Assembly: GCA_963822145.1 (NCBI GenBank)
Contig: CAWGGG010000004.1
Coordinates: 434,001-498,000, forward strand
Direction of reading: 5' to 3'
Source of the DNA: UBA5072 sp963822145
Lineage (GTDB): Bacteria; Bacteroidota; Bacteroidia; Bacteroidales; UBA10428
DNA: 64,000 bases
Below are positions 50,099 to 58,939 of this stretch, piece by piece. The stretch's first letter is position 1; each line of letters opens with the position of its first letter. The notes beneath the pieces are model-generated. The model saw nothing but the letters and a program-made list of their open reading frames with translations. It did no database searches and was not told the origin of the DNA. Both the position numbers and the translations under genes were made by a program.

Positions 50099-50317
50099 TC
50101 AGGCATTCTTATGATCATGGAGATGGTCATAAGCCTTGTCAATCTTCAGCAATTTACTGATGGCGGCACTGCCGGCAAATATCAACAGCACTTTACCCAG
50201 AAACTTCAGCACATAAAGAAACGAAACCCCAAAAAGATTGTGTCCGGCCGTTATTATGTTCAAAGTGTTGACTGGTGGCCAGAACTGAATTACCAAAATA
50301 TTAAAAGTCGCATTCAT
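50099..50317 (-). CDS. Small hydrophobic protein upstream of kdpF
   Basis: A 72-residue product (MNATFNILVIQFWPPVNTLN onward; a longer start seven codons upstream is also open). It has one likely membrane segment (FLYVLKFLGKVLLIFAGSAA) and a charged His-rich end KIDKAYDHLHDHKNA. No family recognised. It lies 46 bp upstream of kdpF on the same strand and could be an extra member of the kdp unit. A competing open frame on the plus strand covers the same DNA, so its reality is uncertain. Confidence 0.45.
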   Translation of the reverse strand: MNATFNILVIQFWPPVNTLNIITAGHNLFGVSFLYVLKFLGKVLLIFAGSAAISKLLKIDKAYDHLHDHKNA

Positions 50318-50338
50318 GATATTCTGATAAAAGATCAT

Positions 50339-50653
50339 GTCAAATGTAGGGTCGGAAACATAAGTGAAATATCAATATTATCGCTTGGATATAAAGATTT
50401 TATAAAGATCTTAAATCCTTCCGTCCCCGTGCAGGGAACCGTTTCAGACTTCGTAAAGCGAGAACCAGCAGATAATGCACAAATTGCTTCAACTTGTGTA
50501 ATCATTGCATAATCACATTAATATCAAAGAATTTCGGGAATTTGTTATTTTGCTTTATCCTTGAGAAGGATGGGATAGGTTATGTGAGGACATTAACTTT
50601 AGTTATTGGTACAATATTTCTGTATCCTAATCATAGCCATAACAAAATGTTTA
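50339..50653. other. Kdp / CoA-binding divergent control region
   Basis: A 315-bp gap separating the kdp unit (minus) from the CoA-binding gene (plus). Likely holds the kdp promoter and KdpE site. I saw no clean TAnnTTTG on the minus strand and no repeat I could assign. Confidence 0.4.
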
Positions 50654-50661
50654 TAATTTTG
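50654..50661 (+). promoter_or_regulatory. Candidate -7 element for the CoA-binding gene
   Basis: TAATTTTG matches TAnnTTTG, 23 bp before the ATG. An AAAGAGG ribosome-binding sequence lies between them. Confidence 0.5.
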
Positions 50662-50684
50662 ATCTAACCTAAAAAAAGAGGCAT

Positions 50685-51176
50685 ATGGTGAAAGTTGAAG
50701 ATCTCGTGCGGAATTTTCTCGCACAGAAAACAATTGCGGTGGTTGGTGTTTCGGATAAACGTGAAACCGGCTGCAATCTGAATTATAAAAGATTTAAGGA
50801 AAATGGTTATCGGGTATATGCTGTCAATCCGCATATAGCTGTTTATGATGGGGCGCCATGCTATGCTGATCTTAAATCCATACCAGAAAAACCTGATGCA
50901 GTGTTCATTCTCACCAAAACTGAAGTTACCAACCAGATTGTTCAGCAGTGTGTGGAATTGGAAATCAAGCATGTCTGGATGCATTGCATGATGGGTACGA
51001 AGCCCGGCCTGGTTAAAAGTATGACCAGCGTTTCACCCTCTGCCGTTGATATGTGCAAGGCGAACGGGATCGCTGTTATTCCTGGTTCATGTCCTGCACA
51101 GTTCTTAAAACCTGACATCGCTCATGGCATTATGCGCAGATTGTGGAAATTGTTTGGTTTTCTGAAGATGAACTGA
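50685..51176 (+). CDS. CoA-binding domain protein (YccU-like)
   Basis: A 163-residue cytoplasmic protein made of a single CoA-binding Rossmann-type domain: TIAVVGVSDKRETGCNLNYK, GYRVYAVNPHIAVYDGAPCY, PDAVFILTKTEVTNQIVQQC, HVWMHCMMGTK and GIAVIPGSCPAQFLK. It resembles the N-terminal domain of acyl-CoA synthetases but has no ligase domain. Role unproven; relatives bind CoA and may buffer it or act in protein CoAlation. Confidence 0.88.
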   Translation: MVKVEDLVRNFLAQKTIAVVGVSDKRETGCNLNYKRFKENGYRVYAVNPHIAVYDGAPCYADLKSIPEKPDAVFILTKTEVTNQIVQQCVELEIKHVWMHCMMGTKPGLVKSMTSVSPSAVDMCKANGIAVIPGSCPAQFLKPDIAHGIMRRLWKLFGFLKMN

Positions 51177-51248
51177 CGTTATTTTCCTCAGGACCCGAAA
51201 TATTTGCTAATTTTCAGACTTCATATTCCTAATCCAATAACTACTATT

Positions 51249-51980
51249 ATGAAGAAACTTGTTTTGCTCCTAAAACTGGCTATTTTACTACTTGCACCTG
51301 CATCTTTATTATCACAGGTAAAAATTGATTCTACAGAAATTACGGCCAGTGTTCCTGTGTTATCTGATTTTCATGAGGTTATCTTTCCGATGTGGCATAA
51401 CGCCTATCCTGCAAAAGATATCAACGCCTTAAAGGGATTCATACCACAGATAAAAGCTTCCGTGGCAGCCATTAATATAGCTGAGCTACCGGGGATTTTA
51501 AAGGATAAAGAAGCCGAGTGGAAGAAACAATTGAATGAGCTCAATGCAGCAGCCGGGGATTATTATGCAGCTGCTGAAAGGAACGATGATAAAGCCCTAC
51601 TGGATGCTGCAGAAAAGCTCCATTATAATTATGAAATGATGAACAGGGTGATCAGGCCTGCGATCCAGGAACTCTATGAATACCATCAGACGCTTTATAT
51701 AATTTACCACAAGCTCTATCCTGAAAAGAAATATGATGAGATCGTCGCGTTGATGGATCATCTTGTTGAAAAAGCTGATGCCCTTGTGAAATATCCCCAG
51801 GACAAGTTAAAAAAGCGCCTGGGTGATAAATCCGCTGAATATGCTGCTGCATCAAAAGATTTGTACACCGCAACTGTTTCGTTAAAAGAAGCGCTTAACG
51901 GCGCTGATGCAAAAAAGAAAGATGAAGCGGTAGAGCATGTACATACCTTGTATCAGAATCTGGAATCGGTATTTAAGTGA
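51249..51980 (+). CDS. Secreted all-helical protein, unknown function
   Basis: A 243-residue exported protein: signal peptide KKLVLLLKLAILLLAPASLL, then mature helices. Repeated motifs include FHEVIFPMWHNAYPAKDINA and ELYEYHQTLYIIYHKLYPEK, with many Ala and Lys residues. Histidines at HEVI, WHNAYP, LHYNYEM and YHKLYP recur, similar to helical-bundle metal-binding proteins, but I cannot assign a family. A longer in-frame start would disrupt the signal peptide, so ATG 51249 is chosen. Confidence 0.72.
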   Translation: MKKLVLLLKLAILLLAPASLLSQVKIDSTEITASVPVLSDFHEVIFPMWHNAYPAKDINALKGFIPQIKASVAAINIAELPGILKDKEAEWKKQLNELNAAAGDYYAAAERNDDKALLDAAEKLHYNYEMMNRVIRPAIQELYEYHQTLYIIYHKLYPEKKYDEIVALMDHLVEKADALVKYPQDKLKKRLGDKSAEYAAASKDLYTATVSLKEALNGADAKKKDEAVEHVHTLYQNLESVFK

Positions 51981-51988
51981 TATGGGGA

Positions 51989-53329
51989 TTATACTTTCCC
52001 CAACCTCCTGAGTCTGCTGCGGTATTTTGTGACCTGACGGTATATTGGCCATGCTGCAAGCAGTAACGCGAAAGCAATTATCATATAGATCATCCTGCGG
52101 TTCAGGTTATCGCCCCTGGCACGGCTCCACATTTCCAGGATCTGATCGTTCTTATCGAGGAAATCGTGCAACAGAACACAGCGTTCCACCACACTGCTGT
52201 CAGGGTACTGTATCGGGTTTACCAGCAAACTGTCGTTACCTGCACCGAAGAAATAGCTCAGGTTAGCGGCTTCCGTAAGTGAAGAATCGATCTGCGCTTC
52301 TTTGATCTCAGAAGTTCCCAAGGCACTGGTATATCCGCTAACATCCATGTTGCGAAGGGCTATATCCGATTGGCACAGGTAGTTGAGGAAGTAACTGGCG
52401 GCTTTTACGTTTTGGGCATATTTGGGTATTACCCAGCCATCAAACCAGATGTTGCTGCCTTCACGCGGGACCACATAATCGAGTGAGACATTTACTGCTG
52501 CTGCTTCCTCAATGGCCCAAACCGCATCTCCGCTCCAGGCATAATTCATCCAGATTTCACCTTTTGTCATCAACTCCTTTCCGAAATCGGCCTCCCAGCC
52601 TGCCAGGTTGGGTTTCAACAGTTTCAGCTGTTTCTCCACCATGGCAATATCTTCGGGAGTGTGATCGTTGGAAACATCATAGCGGGAGCGCTTTCCCGAT
52701 TCAATATCTTCACGAAAACCCCAGATGGCAGCCACATTATAAACATCCCAGTAGTGGTCTTTCATCAGGATCTTCCCCTTGTTCTTCGGGTCCCACAAAC
52801 ATGCCCAGGTTTCGACTTCTTCCTTTGGGATCAGTTTCGTATTATAAAGAATACCTGAAGTCCCCCACATATAAGGAACCATATAATCTGCCGCTTTCTT
52901 GTCGGGAACACTGAAGGCATCCATCCGGTTCAAAAGAAAGGGCGATATATTTCCCAGGTAATCCGGCGTTTTTCCGAAATTCCGATCGATGGGCAACAGC
53001 ATGTCATACTTCAACATCCTTTCGATAATATACTGGGTGGGACAAACCAGGTCGAAATCCTCCTTGCCCATGGCAATTTTGGTGTACATTACCTCGGCCA
53101 TGTCGAATACCTGGTAAACAATCTCAACGTCCTCGCCGGTTTGTTCTTTGTACCATACGGGGAATTCCTTTAACAGGTCTTCGTCAATATAATCGGCCCA
53201 GTTATATATCTTCAGGATCTTTTTCCTGGCTTCCTCGCTTTCCCGGCAGGCGTTAAAAACAAATGCGACAAGCAATAGCATTAGCACGATAATGGCTCTA
53301 AGAAAATTGGGATGCGTAAGTTTTTTCAT
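51989..53329 (-). CDS. potD: Polyamine ABC transporter substrate-binding lipoprotein with C-terminal membrane anchor
   Basis: A 446-residue spermidine/putrescine-binding protein. N-terminal lipobox FNAC (Cys28), then the family opening LKIYNWADYIDEDLLKEF, followed by FDLVCPTQYIIERMLKYDML, YMVPYMWGTSGILYNT and WMNYAWSGDAVWAIEEA. Polyamine-contact aromatics and acids (W, D, Y, E) are present. Unusually, residues about 413-430 form a membrane helix (MIYMIIAFALLLAAWPIY) followed by a basic tail. The start overlaps the potC stop by 4 bp; last gene of potABCD. Confidence 0.94.
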   Translation of the reverse strand: MKKLTHPNFLRAIIVLMLLLVAFVFNACRESEEARKKILKIYNWADYIDEDLLKEFPVWYKEQTGEDVEIVYQVFDMAEVMYTKIAMGKEDFDLVCPTQYIIERMLKYDMLLPIDRNFGKTPDYLGNISPFLLNRMDAFSVPDKKAADYMVPYMWGTSGILYNTKLIPKEEVETWACLWDPKNKGKILMKDHYWDVYNVAAIWGFREDIESGKRSRYDVSNDHTPEDIAMVEKQLKLLKPNLAGWEADFGKELMTKGEIWMNYAWSGDAVWAIEEAAAVNVSLDYVVPREGSNIWFDGWVIPKYAQNVKAASYFLNYLCQSDIALRNMDVSGYTSALGTSEIKEAQIDSSLTEAANLSYFFGAGNDSLLVNPIQYPDSSVVERCVLLHDFLDKNDQILEMWSRARGDNLNRRMIYMIIAFALLLAAWPIYRQVTKYRSRLRRLGKV

Positions 53330-54126
53330 ATGGTTTTATAGTTAATTTTTTTTGCGGTCCGAATGTTTATAATGATCAGGAGTACAAGAACCGTGACAAA
53401 GATCATGGCCGACAGGGGCCGGAGTTCAGGAGTAAGCCCGCCTTTGCGTGCATCGGCGTAAATATAGGTAGAAATTGTTTCAAGTCCTTCGTTGCCAATG
53501 GTAAAAAGAGTAACCACAAAATCGTCAATAGATAAGGTAAAAGCCAGTATAAAACCGCTGATCATGCCCGGTTTTAACTCGGGAAGTAAAATCTTCCAGA
53601 GCGCCAGGAAAGGTGTAGCGCCAAGATCGAGAGCCGCTTCGTATAGATTGATGTTCATATGGTACAACCGCGGTAACACGCTGAGCACCACATAGGGTGT
53701 GCAGAAAGTGATATGCGCCAGGATCACCGTGGTGTAACCCTGTGAGATCCCTATACTTACAAACAGCAGAAACAGGGAAATGGCGGTAATTATATCAGGA
53801 TTAAGGATGGGTATGGCATTCACCAGCTTGATGGTTTTTTGTGCCCGCGGCTGCAGGTTAAAGATACCAATGGCAGCCATGGTTCCCAGAACGGTTGATA
53901 CAAAAGCGGCCGTCAAGCCAATGATCAGGGTGTTCCAGAGTGCACCCGAAAGGGAGTGGGTCACTCCACCCTGAAAAAGAGAGGCATAAAGCTTAAATGA
54001 AAAGCCAGTCCAGTTCCCCAGAACCTTGGCCTCGGTGAATGAAAATATGATGATGATCAGGATGGGCGCATACAGCATGGCCAGCAGGAAACCAAGATAT
54101 GAGGAGGCAACAATTCTTCGCGTCAT
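53326..54126 (-). CDS. potC: Polyamine ABC transporter permease PotC
   Basis: A 266-residue inner-membrane permease with six segments and the EAA loop EAALDLGATPFLALWKILLP, contact site for PotA. N-terminal MLYAPILIIIIFSFTEAKVL is typical. It pairs with PotB. Overlaps potB by 4 bp upstream and potD by 4 bp downstream. Confidence 0.96.
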   Translation of the reverse strand: MTRRIVASSYLGFLLAMLYAPILIIIIFSFTEAKVLGNWTGFSFKLYASLFQGGVTHSLSGALWNTLIIGLTAAFVSTVLGTMAAIGIFNLQPRAQKTIKLVNAIPILNPDIITAISLFLLFVSIGISQGYTTVILAHITFCTPYVVLSVLPRLYHMNINLYEAALDLGATPFLALWKILLPELKPGMISGFILAFTLSIDDFVVTLFTIGNEGLETISTYIYADARKGGLTPELRPLSAMIFVTVLVLLIIINIRTAKKINYKTI

Positions 54127-54923
54127 ATGAGACCTCCTTCCTCGGCAGCTTTAACACTACCCCCGCTGTTCAGCAGAGAGGTAAGACCTACAAGCAGCAG
54201 CATTACCAAAGCAAGCGCTGCTCCAAAATTCCACATGCCATTGTATATATTTTCCTGGAGGGTAGTACCAAAGAGTTTGATGTTGTTTATGGTGAGCAGC
54301 TCTGCAATGGCAAATGTTGAAATCACAGGCATAAAAACCATGATGATACCACTGGCAATACCGGGAACCGATAATGGCAGGATGGTTCTGAAAAACACCT
54401 GTCTCGGATTGGCGCCAAGGTCCTGTGCGGCCTCGATGAGATTGGGATCGGTTTTCTGGAGGATATTATAGATGGGGTAGATCATAAAGGGCAAAAAGTT
54501 ATACACCATCCCGAAGAGAAGTGCGCCCTCGCCCAGTGGTAATCTTAAAAATCCGAACAACGCTACGGTGGCCAGTGTCCTGATCAGAAAATTAATCCAC
54601 ATGGGAAGTATAAAAAGGATGACCAGCAACCTGGCCTTTCGGGTTTCCATTTTGCTTAATAGATACGCTGCCGGATAACCCAATAAAAGGCATAGGATGG
54701 TGGTAATCATGGCAACGCCAATCGAATAGATAAGAATGTTCATGGCCTCCGGATGCATCAGGAATTTCCGGAAATTATCGAGAGAAAAACCGCCATTTTC
54801 GCTGGTGAATGCATACAGCACAACCAGTAATAAAGGAACCAATACGAAAAAAGAAAGATAGAGAACATAAGGTAATGACCAGTTCCTTCTCCGCCCGATA
54901 AATAACAAGAATCTTCTTCGCAT
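54123..54923 (-). CDS. potB: Polyamine ABC transporter permease PotB
   Basis: A 266-residue inner-membrane permease with six segments. The EAA loop reads LIEAAQDLGANPRQVFFRTI then LPLSVPGIASG. NWSLPYVLYLSFFVLVPLLL opens the chain, preceded by an arginine-rich start (MRRRFLLFIGRRR). Forms a heterodimer with PotC. 12 bp downstream of potA. Confidence 0.96.
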   Translation of the reverse strand: MRRRFLLFIGRRRNWSLPYVLYLSFFVLVPLLLVVLYAFTSENGGFSLDNFRKFLMHPEAMNILIYSIGVAMITTILCLLLGYPAAYLLSKMETRKARLLVILFILPMWINFLIRTLATVALFGFLRLPLGEGALLFGMVYNFLPFMIYPIYNILQKTDPNLIEAAQDLGANPRQVFFRTILPLSVPGIASGIIMVFMPVISTFAIAELLTINNIKLFGTTLQENIYNGMWNFGAALALVMLLLVGLTSLLNSGGSVKAAEEGGLI

Positions 54924-54935
54924 GACGCTCAGGGT

Positions 54936-56324
54936 TTACGGTTTTTCAATCCGGATCGATTCGGGTGAAATACTAATGCCTATCTGATCCCCGTCATCCC
55001 AAATGTCATGTGAGTCAACGAACAGGTGTTCATTTCCCTCGGTAAGAACGGTCAGGTGATAATGGTTGCCTTTGTAAAGAATGAAACTCACTACGCCTCC
55101 AAGCATACCGTCCTCTTCATTGTCCTGCAGGATCACATCGCCGAAGTCAACCTCAACCTTCACCTTAGTATTGGCTGCAAACCCATGGTTATCCCTGCAT
55201 TTGAAATTATGTCCAAGGAACCTGACGTGGGAGGTGTCCCAAATGCTGCCCTCAAAAGTATTGCAATGCCTTTCTTTTTTCATGACATGAATGTCGAAAG
55301 GCTTGATGCGGAGTCCAACGGTTCTGCCCGCCTCAAAGCAATGGTAGTCCTGGATGATGATCTCAAAACCTTCAGGGGTGGTAACCATCATTTCATAATG
55401 CACTCCTTTGAATATGCTTGAGGTAACCTGCCCGCTGAACTGCGCTGCATCAGACATTTCGAATATATAGATATCCTCGGGCCGCAACACCACATCAACA
55501 GGCTCGTTAGGATCAAAGCCCTGTTCAACACATTCAAACTGATGCCCGGCAAATTCCACGAGATTATCCCGGATCATTACGCCATTCAGGATGTTACTCT
55601 CACCAATAAAATCGGCAACAAAGGAATTGGCCGGTTCATTGTAGATCTCAGTCGGGGTGCCGATCTGTTGTATTATGCCTTCGCTCATGACTACAATGGT
55701 GTCGCTCAGTGTCAGGGCCTCTTCCTGATCGTGCGTAACATACAAAAAACTGATACCCAGCTTTTTTTGCATAGCCTTAATTTCCATCTGCATATCCTTG
55801 CGCATTTTCAGATCGAGGGCAGCCAAGGGTTCATCCAAAAGAAGGACCTCTGGCTCGTTTACGATAGCCCGGGCAATGGCTACGCGCTGTTGCTGGCCAC
55901 CTGAGAGGGTATCCACATCCCGCTCCTCGTAATCGGTCATGGTCACTATTTTCAGCACTTGCATCACCTTTCTTTTGATCTCATCCTGAGGTAGCTTTTT
56001 CAGCTGCAGTCCAAAGGCAATATTGTTAAAAACATTCAGGTGGGGAAACAGTGCATATTTCTGAAATACAGTATTCACAGGACGAAGATGCGGAGGTGTT
56101 TGTGTCATATCTTCGTCTGCGATGGTGATCCTTCCTTCAGAAGCCTTAAGAAATCCTGCGATTAACCGGATTAGTGTTGTTTTTCCACAACCCGACGGAC
56201 CCAGTATGGTTACAAACTCCCCTTTCTTAATGGAAAGATTTATGTCCAGAAGAACTGTCTTACCTCCAAAAGCATGGGACAAATGCTCAATGGTGATGAT
56301 GGGACTATCAGCTTTTTGCTGCAT
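54936..56324 (-). CDS. potA: Polyamine ABC transporter ATP-binding protein PotA, with two C-terminal TOBE units
   Basis: A 462-residue ATPase. Walker A GPSGCGKT (42-49), Q loop FQKYALFPH, signature LSGGQQQR (140-147), Walker B LLLDEP (161-166), H loop VTHDQEEALTLSD. Canonical PotA is about 375 residues. Here the regulatory end has two TOBE-like beta units: FSGQVTSSIFKGVHYEMMVT to TVGLRIKPFDIHV, and LGGVVSFILYKGNHYHLTVL to QIGISISPESIRI. Energises PotBC; first gene of the operon. Confidence 0.95.
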   Translation of the reverse strand: MQQKADSPIITIEHLSHAFGGKTVLLDINLSIKKGEFVTILGPSGCGKTTLIRLIAGFLKASEGRITIADEDMTQTPPHLRPVNTVFQKYALFPHLNVFNNIAFGLQLKKLPQDEIKRKVMQVLKIVTMTDYEERDVDTLSGGQQQRVAIARAIVNEPEVLLLDEPLAALDLKMRKDMQMEIKAMQKKLGISFLYVTHDQEEALTLSDTIVVMSEGIIQQIGTPTEIYNEPANSFVADFIGESNILNGVMIRDNLVEFAGHQFECVEQGFDPNEPVDVVLRPEDIYIFEMSDAAQFSGQVTSSIFKGVHYEMMVTTPEGFEIIIQDYHCFEAGRTVGLRIKPFDIHVMKKERHCNTFEGSIWDTSHVRFLGHNFKCRDNHGFAANTKVKVEVDFGDVILQDNEEDGMLGGVVSFILYKGNHYHLTVLTEGNEHLFVDSHDIWDDGDQIGISISPESIRIEKP

Positions 56325-56613
56325 GTATCGGGAAATGAGCTTTATAGTGTGTTGACAGATTATTTTATATCCATAGTATCCGGTATCAAAAATAATTAAA
56401 TCTGTGAATTATGATACAGGCAACGGTTAAGTGTTTTATTGTATCGGAACTAATTCCGTTTATGTCCGAAAATATTCTTCAGTTTAATACTTCTGTTAAT
56501 GAAGGATCCTCTGTTAGGGGTATTTGGTGATGCAATAAGGGGGGAAATAGGGTAGAAGGAGAATGAAACATGCACATTTCATGCCTGGCCATTCTGTGCC
56601 TGATGTTAGGGCA

Positions 56614-57273
56614 TTAAATGCTTTTTTCCTGTTTCAATGGATGTGTCCTGTTTCCAAATTTTTTCTTGATATAATTATATATAAACGGTATGGAAGTAAT
56701 AACAATCAGGAAAATAACAATATATTCAAGGTATTCTTGGATTCCGGGAATATACTGCCCCATAAAATAACCTGCAAGGACCAGGGAACTCACCCAGAGC
56801 AATGCGCCGACCAAACTGTAAACAAAAAACTTGTGATACTCCAATTTCACAATGCCTGCAACAATCGGGGCAAAGGTGCGCACTATGGGCAGGAAGCGGC
56901 TCAATATTATTGTTTTTCTGCCATGTTTGACATAAAAGGCGTTGGCAGTTTCCAGGTGTTCCTGTCGGAAGAAGAATCCTGATTTGCGTTTGAATAACAA
57001 TGGGCCTACTCTTTTGCCGAAGGAATAGCCAACCATATTGCCAGATACAGCTGCAATAACTATGAGGATAACAAGAACTAAGGGATGAATCTGAAGAATG
57101 CCGGTGGAACAGAACAAACCGGCAGTAAAAAGCAGCGAGTCTCCCGGCAGGAAAAAACCTACGAATAAGCCTGTTTCAGCAAACACAACAAAAAGCAGCA
57201 AATAGATTCCTCCATAGCGGATAATACTTTCCGGATTCACAAGCTCCTTTATGAAATCAAATATTCCGTCCAT
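56614..57273 (-). CDS. DedA family membrane protein (second copy)
   Basis: A 219-residue DedA/VTT protein: FAETGLFVGFFLPGDSLLFT, GNMVGYSFGKRVGPLLFKRK and ILSRFLPIVRTFAPIVAGIV are the conserved parts. Likely a lipid-carrier flippase or transporter supporting envelope integrity. It differs clearly from the DedA at 25.2-25.9 kb (PGDS versus PGGD), so the two are paralogues and not a recent duplication. Monocistronic, convergent with nothing and separated by about 290 bp from potA. Confidence 0.93.
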   Translation of the reverse strand: MDGIFDFIKELVNPESIIRYGGIYLLLFVVFAETGLFVGFFLPGDSLLFTAGLFCSTGILQIHPLVLVILIVIAAVSGNMVGYSFGKRVGPLLFKRKSGFFFRQEHLETANAFYVKHGRKTIILSRFLPIVRTFAPIVAGIVKLEYHKFFVYSLVGALLWVSSLVLAGYFMGQYIPGIQEYLEYIVIFLIVITSIPFIYNYIKKKFGNRTHPLKQEKSI

Positions 57274-57561
57274 CTTTAGAAATATAGGGAAAGTATTCTT
57301 TTAAATGCATTTATTACAGACTCCATGTAATTTGTCATGATCACTTTCGACAGTGGCGAAGATAAATAATAAAACCATGAATATAAAAAATGCCTTTATA
57401 CCTGGCCAGTACCCTTTGATCCATGAATTTTTGCGGACACGAATGATATTTACTGAAAAACCATTATTTTAGAAGATTATTAGCATACTTCTGGAGGTGC
57501 GTTAGACGTAAGTCTTGCTGAGGCTCTCTTGATTAAAATATTAATTTGTTTAAAAGACACT
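57274..57561. other. Non-coding gap
   Basis: AT-rich divergent control region of the DedA gene and the porin-like gene; nothing else supported. Confidence 0.45.
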
Positions 57562-58794
57562 ATGATAAGTTACCAAAAACTTCTGTTGCTACTGGTAATC
57601 AGCTGTTTTACTTTAAACAGTTTTGGACAAAAGGATTATAAGCGCGGCTACATCATCACCCTTGACAACGACACGATCTATGGTTCCGTTGATCTGAAAT
57701 CAAATTACAAAAACAGCAGAAGCTGTAATTTTTTGAGCGATGAGGATCAAATTTCCAAAGTATTTGGTCCGGCTGACATCAAAGCCTACAGGATCGAAAA
57801 CAACAAGTACTATGTGTCAAGGGCGATAACGCTGAACAATAATAAAGAGGTGGTTTTTCTTGAGTTTCTGGTTGACGGTATTGTAGACCTGTACTATTTA
57901 AAAGAAAGTACGAGTGAATATTACTTCATTGAAAAGGACACTGCATTAATTCTCTTATCGAATGATGAGAAAAAGGTTATTGAGAAATCTACCGTTGCCA
58001 GTGGTAAAGACGATAAAGTTTATTTAACGACTTCCAATCAGTACATCGGCATATTGAAGTATCTGTTTCAGGACAGTCCTGAAGTAATGAAAGAAATCCC
58101 CAATACCCGGTTTGATTATAAACCTCTGATCAATCTCACCAAGGATTATCATGAAAGCGTTTGCAAGGATTACAACTGCATCGATTATACCAAGAGCACC
58201 GGGATGTCTGTCTACCTGGAACCCACTGTCGGTTTGATTCATTCCACCATGGGCTTAAAGACCTCGGACGACCATGCTCAGGATTTTAACCCTTATGTGG
58301 GACTGGCATTCAGATTCAGAAACGCAAAAAGATTGTATCGTTGGAACTTTCTCACCGGTATAAATTATTCCTCCGTTGAATTCCGCGGGGATTTTGAGAA
58401 TTCTATTTACAGTACACCCAGTCAGCCCGTTGAGTTGCATCATATTTACCTAAAGTATTCGTACCTCAGCATTCCCCTGACCATCGAGTACGCTCTTCCC
58501 GCCAGGAAGCTCCAACCGTTCTTTTCAGCAAGCTTTAACAACATCATTATACTCAACTCAGAATACGAGGTGTACAAATTTGATAATACCATTCCCGAAA
58601 CAACCCATTTCCTGACATGGCAATTTGGTTTTAACGGAGGCATGGGCCTCCGTTATATTCTGAAAAACAGCTCGTATTTTTTTCTGAAGGCTGACTTTGA
58701 ATACAGGATGCCTTCGGCAAACTTCAGGAATATCCTGGATTATTACCGGGTATATTCCATCATGGTTGGCATGGGCTATGGATTCCGGTTATAA
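57562..58794 (+). CDS. Outer-membrane beta-barrel (porin-family/PorT-like) protein
   Basis: A 410-residue exported protein: signal peptide MISYQKLLLLLVISCFTLNS then FGQ. The N-terminal region (about 20-200) starts YKRGYIITLDNDTIYGSVDL, a pattern common in Bacteroidota proteins with an extracytoplasmic beta domain. The C-terminal half (about 215-410) is a beta barrel of the porT/outer-membrane-beta-barrel type (VYLEPTVGLIHSTMGLKT, NPYVGLAFRFRN, ending YSIMVGMGYGFRL). A CKDYNCIDY pair may form a disulfide. Function unknown. The ATG at 57562 starts the signal peptide; an upstream extension is unlikely. Confidence 0.85.
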   Translation: MISYQKLLLLLVISCFTLNSFGQKDYKRGYIITLDNDTIYGSVDLKSNYKNSRSCNFLSDEDQISKVFGPADIKAYRIENNKYYVSRAITLNNNKEVVFLEFLVDGIVDLYYLKESTSEYYFIEKDTALILLSNDEKKVIEKSTVASGKDDKVYLTTSNQYIGILKYLFQDSPEVMKEIPNTRFDYKPLINLTKDYHESVCKDYNCIDYTKSTGMSVYLEPTVGLIHSTMGLKTSDDHAQDFNPYVGLAFRFRNAKRLYRWNFLTGINYSSVEFRGDFENSIYSTPSQPVELHHIYLKYSYLSIPLTIEYALPARKLQPFFSASFNNIIILNSEYEVYKFDNTIPETTHFLTWQFGFNGGMGLRYILKNSSYFFLKADFEYRMPSANFRNILDYYRVYSIMVGMGYGFRL

Positions 58795-58901
58795 TTATCA
58801 TTGTACATTTTTTGAGTATTATCCAGTGCTGCAATGTAAAGGAAATTGCTTTCGCGTTAGGTAATCTGAAAGTTGGTATAGCAAATGGCCACAGTTTTTA
58901 A

Positions 58902-58909
58902 TAATTTTG
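58902..58909 (+). promoter_or_regulatory. Candidate -7 element for the LytTR regulator
   Basis: TAATTTTG matches TAnnTTTG and lies 31 bp before the ATG at 58940. It argues against an upstream TTG start at 58907. Confidence 0.4.
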
Positions 58910-58939
58910 CGTGGTTTCCTGTTTAATTTAATCCTGGCC

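Noticed and set aside
50111..50512. A 133-codon open frame on the plus strand overlapping the small gene upstream of kdpF
   Set aside because: Lacks family features and regular composition; the minus-strand frame has a membrane helix and operon position in its favour, though neither is certain.
25239..57273. The two DedA genes as a recent duplication
   Set aside because: Their conserved motifs differ (PGGD versus PGDS, GRFMPVIRT versus SRFLPIVRT) and flanking genes are unrelated, so they are old paralogues.
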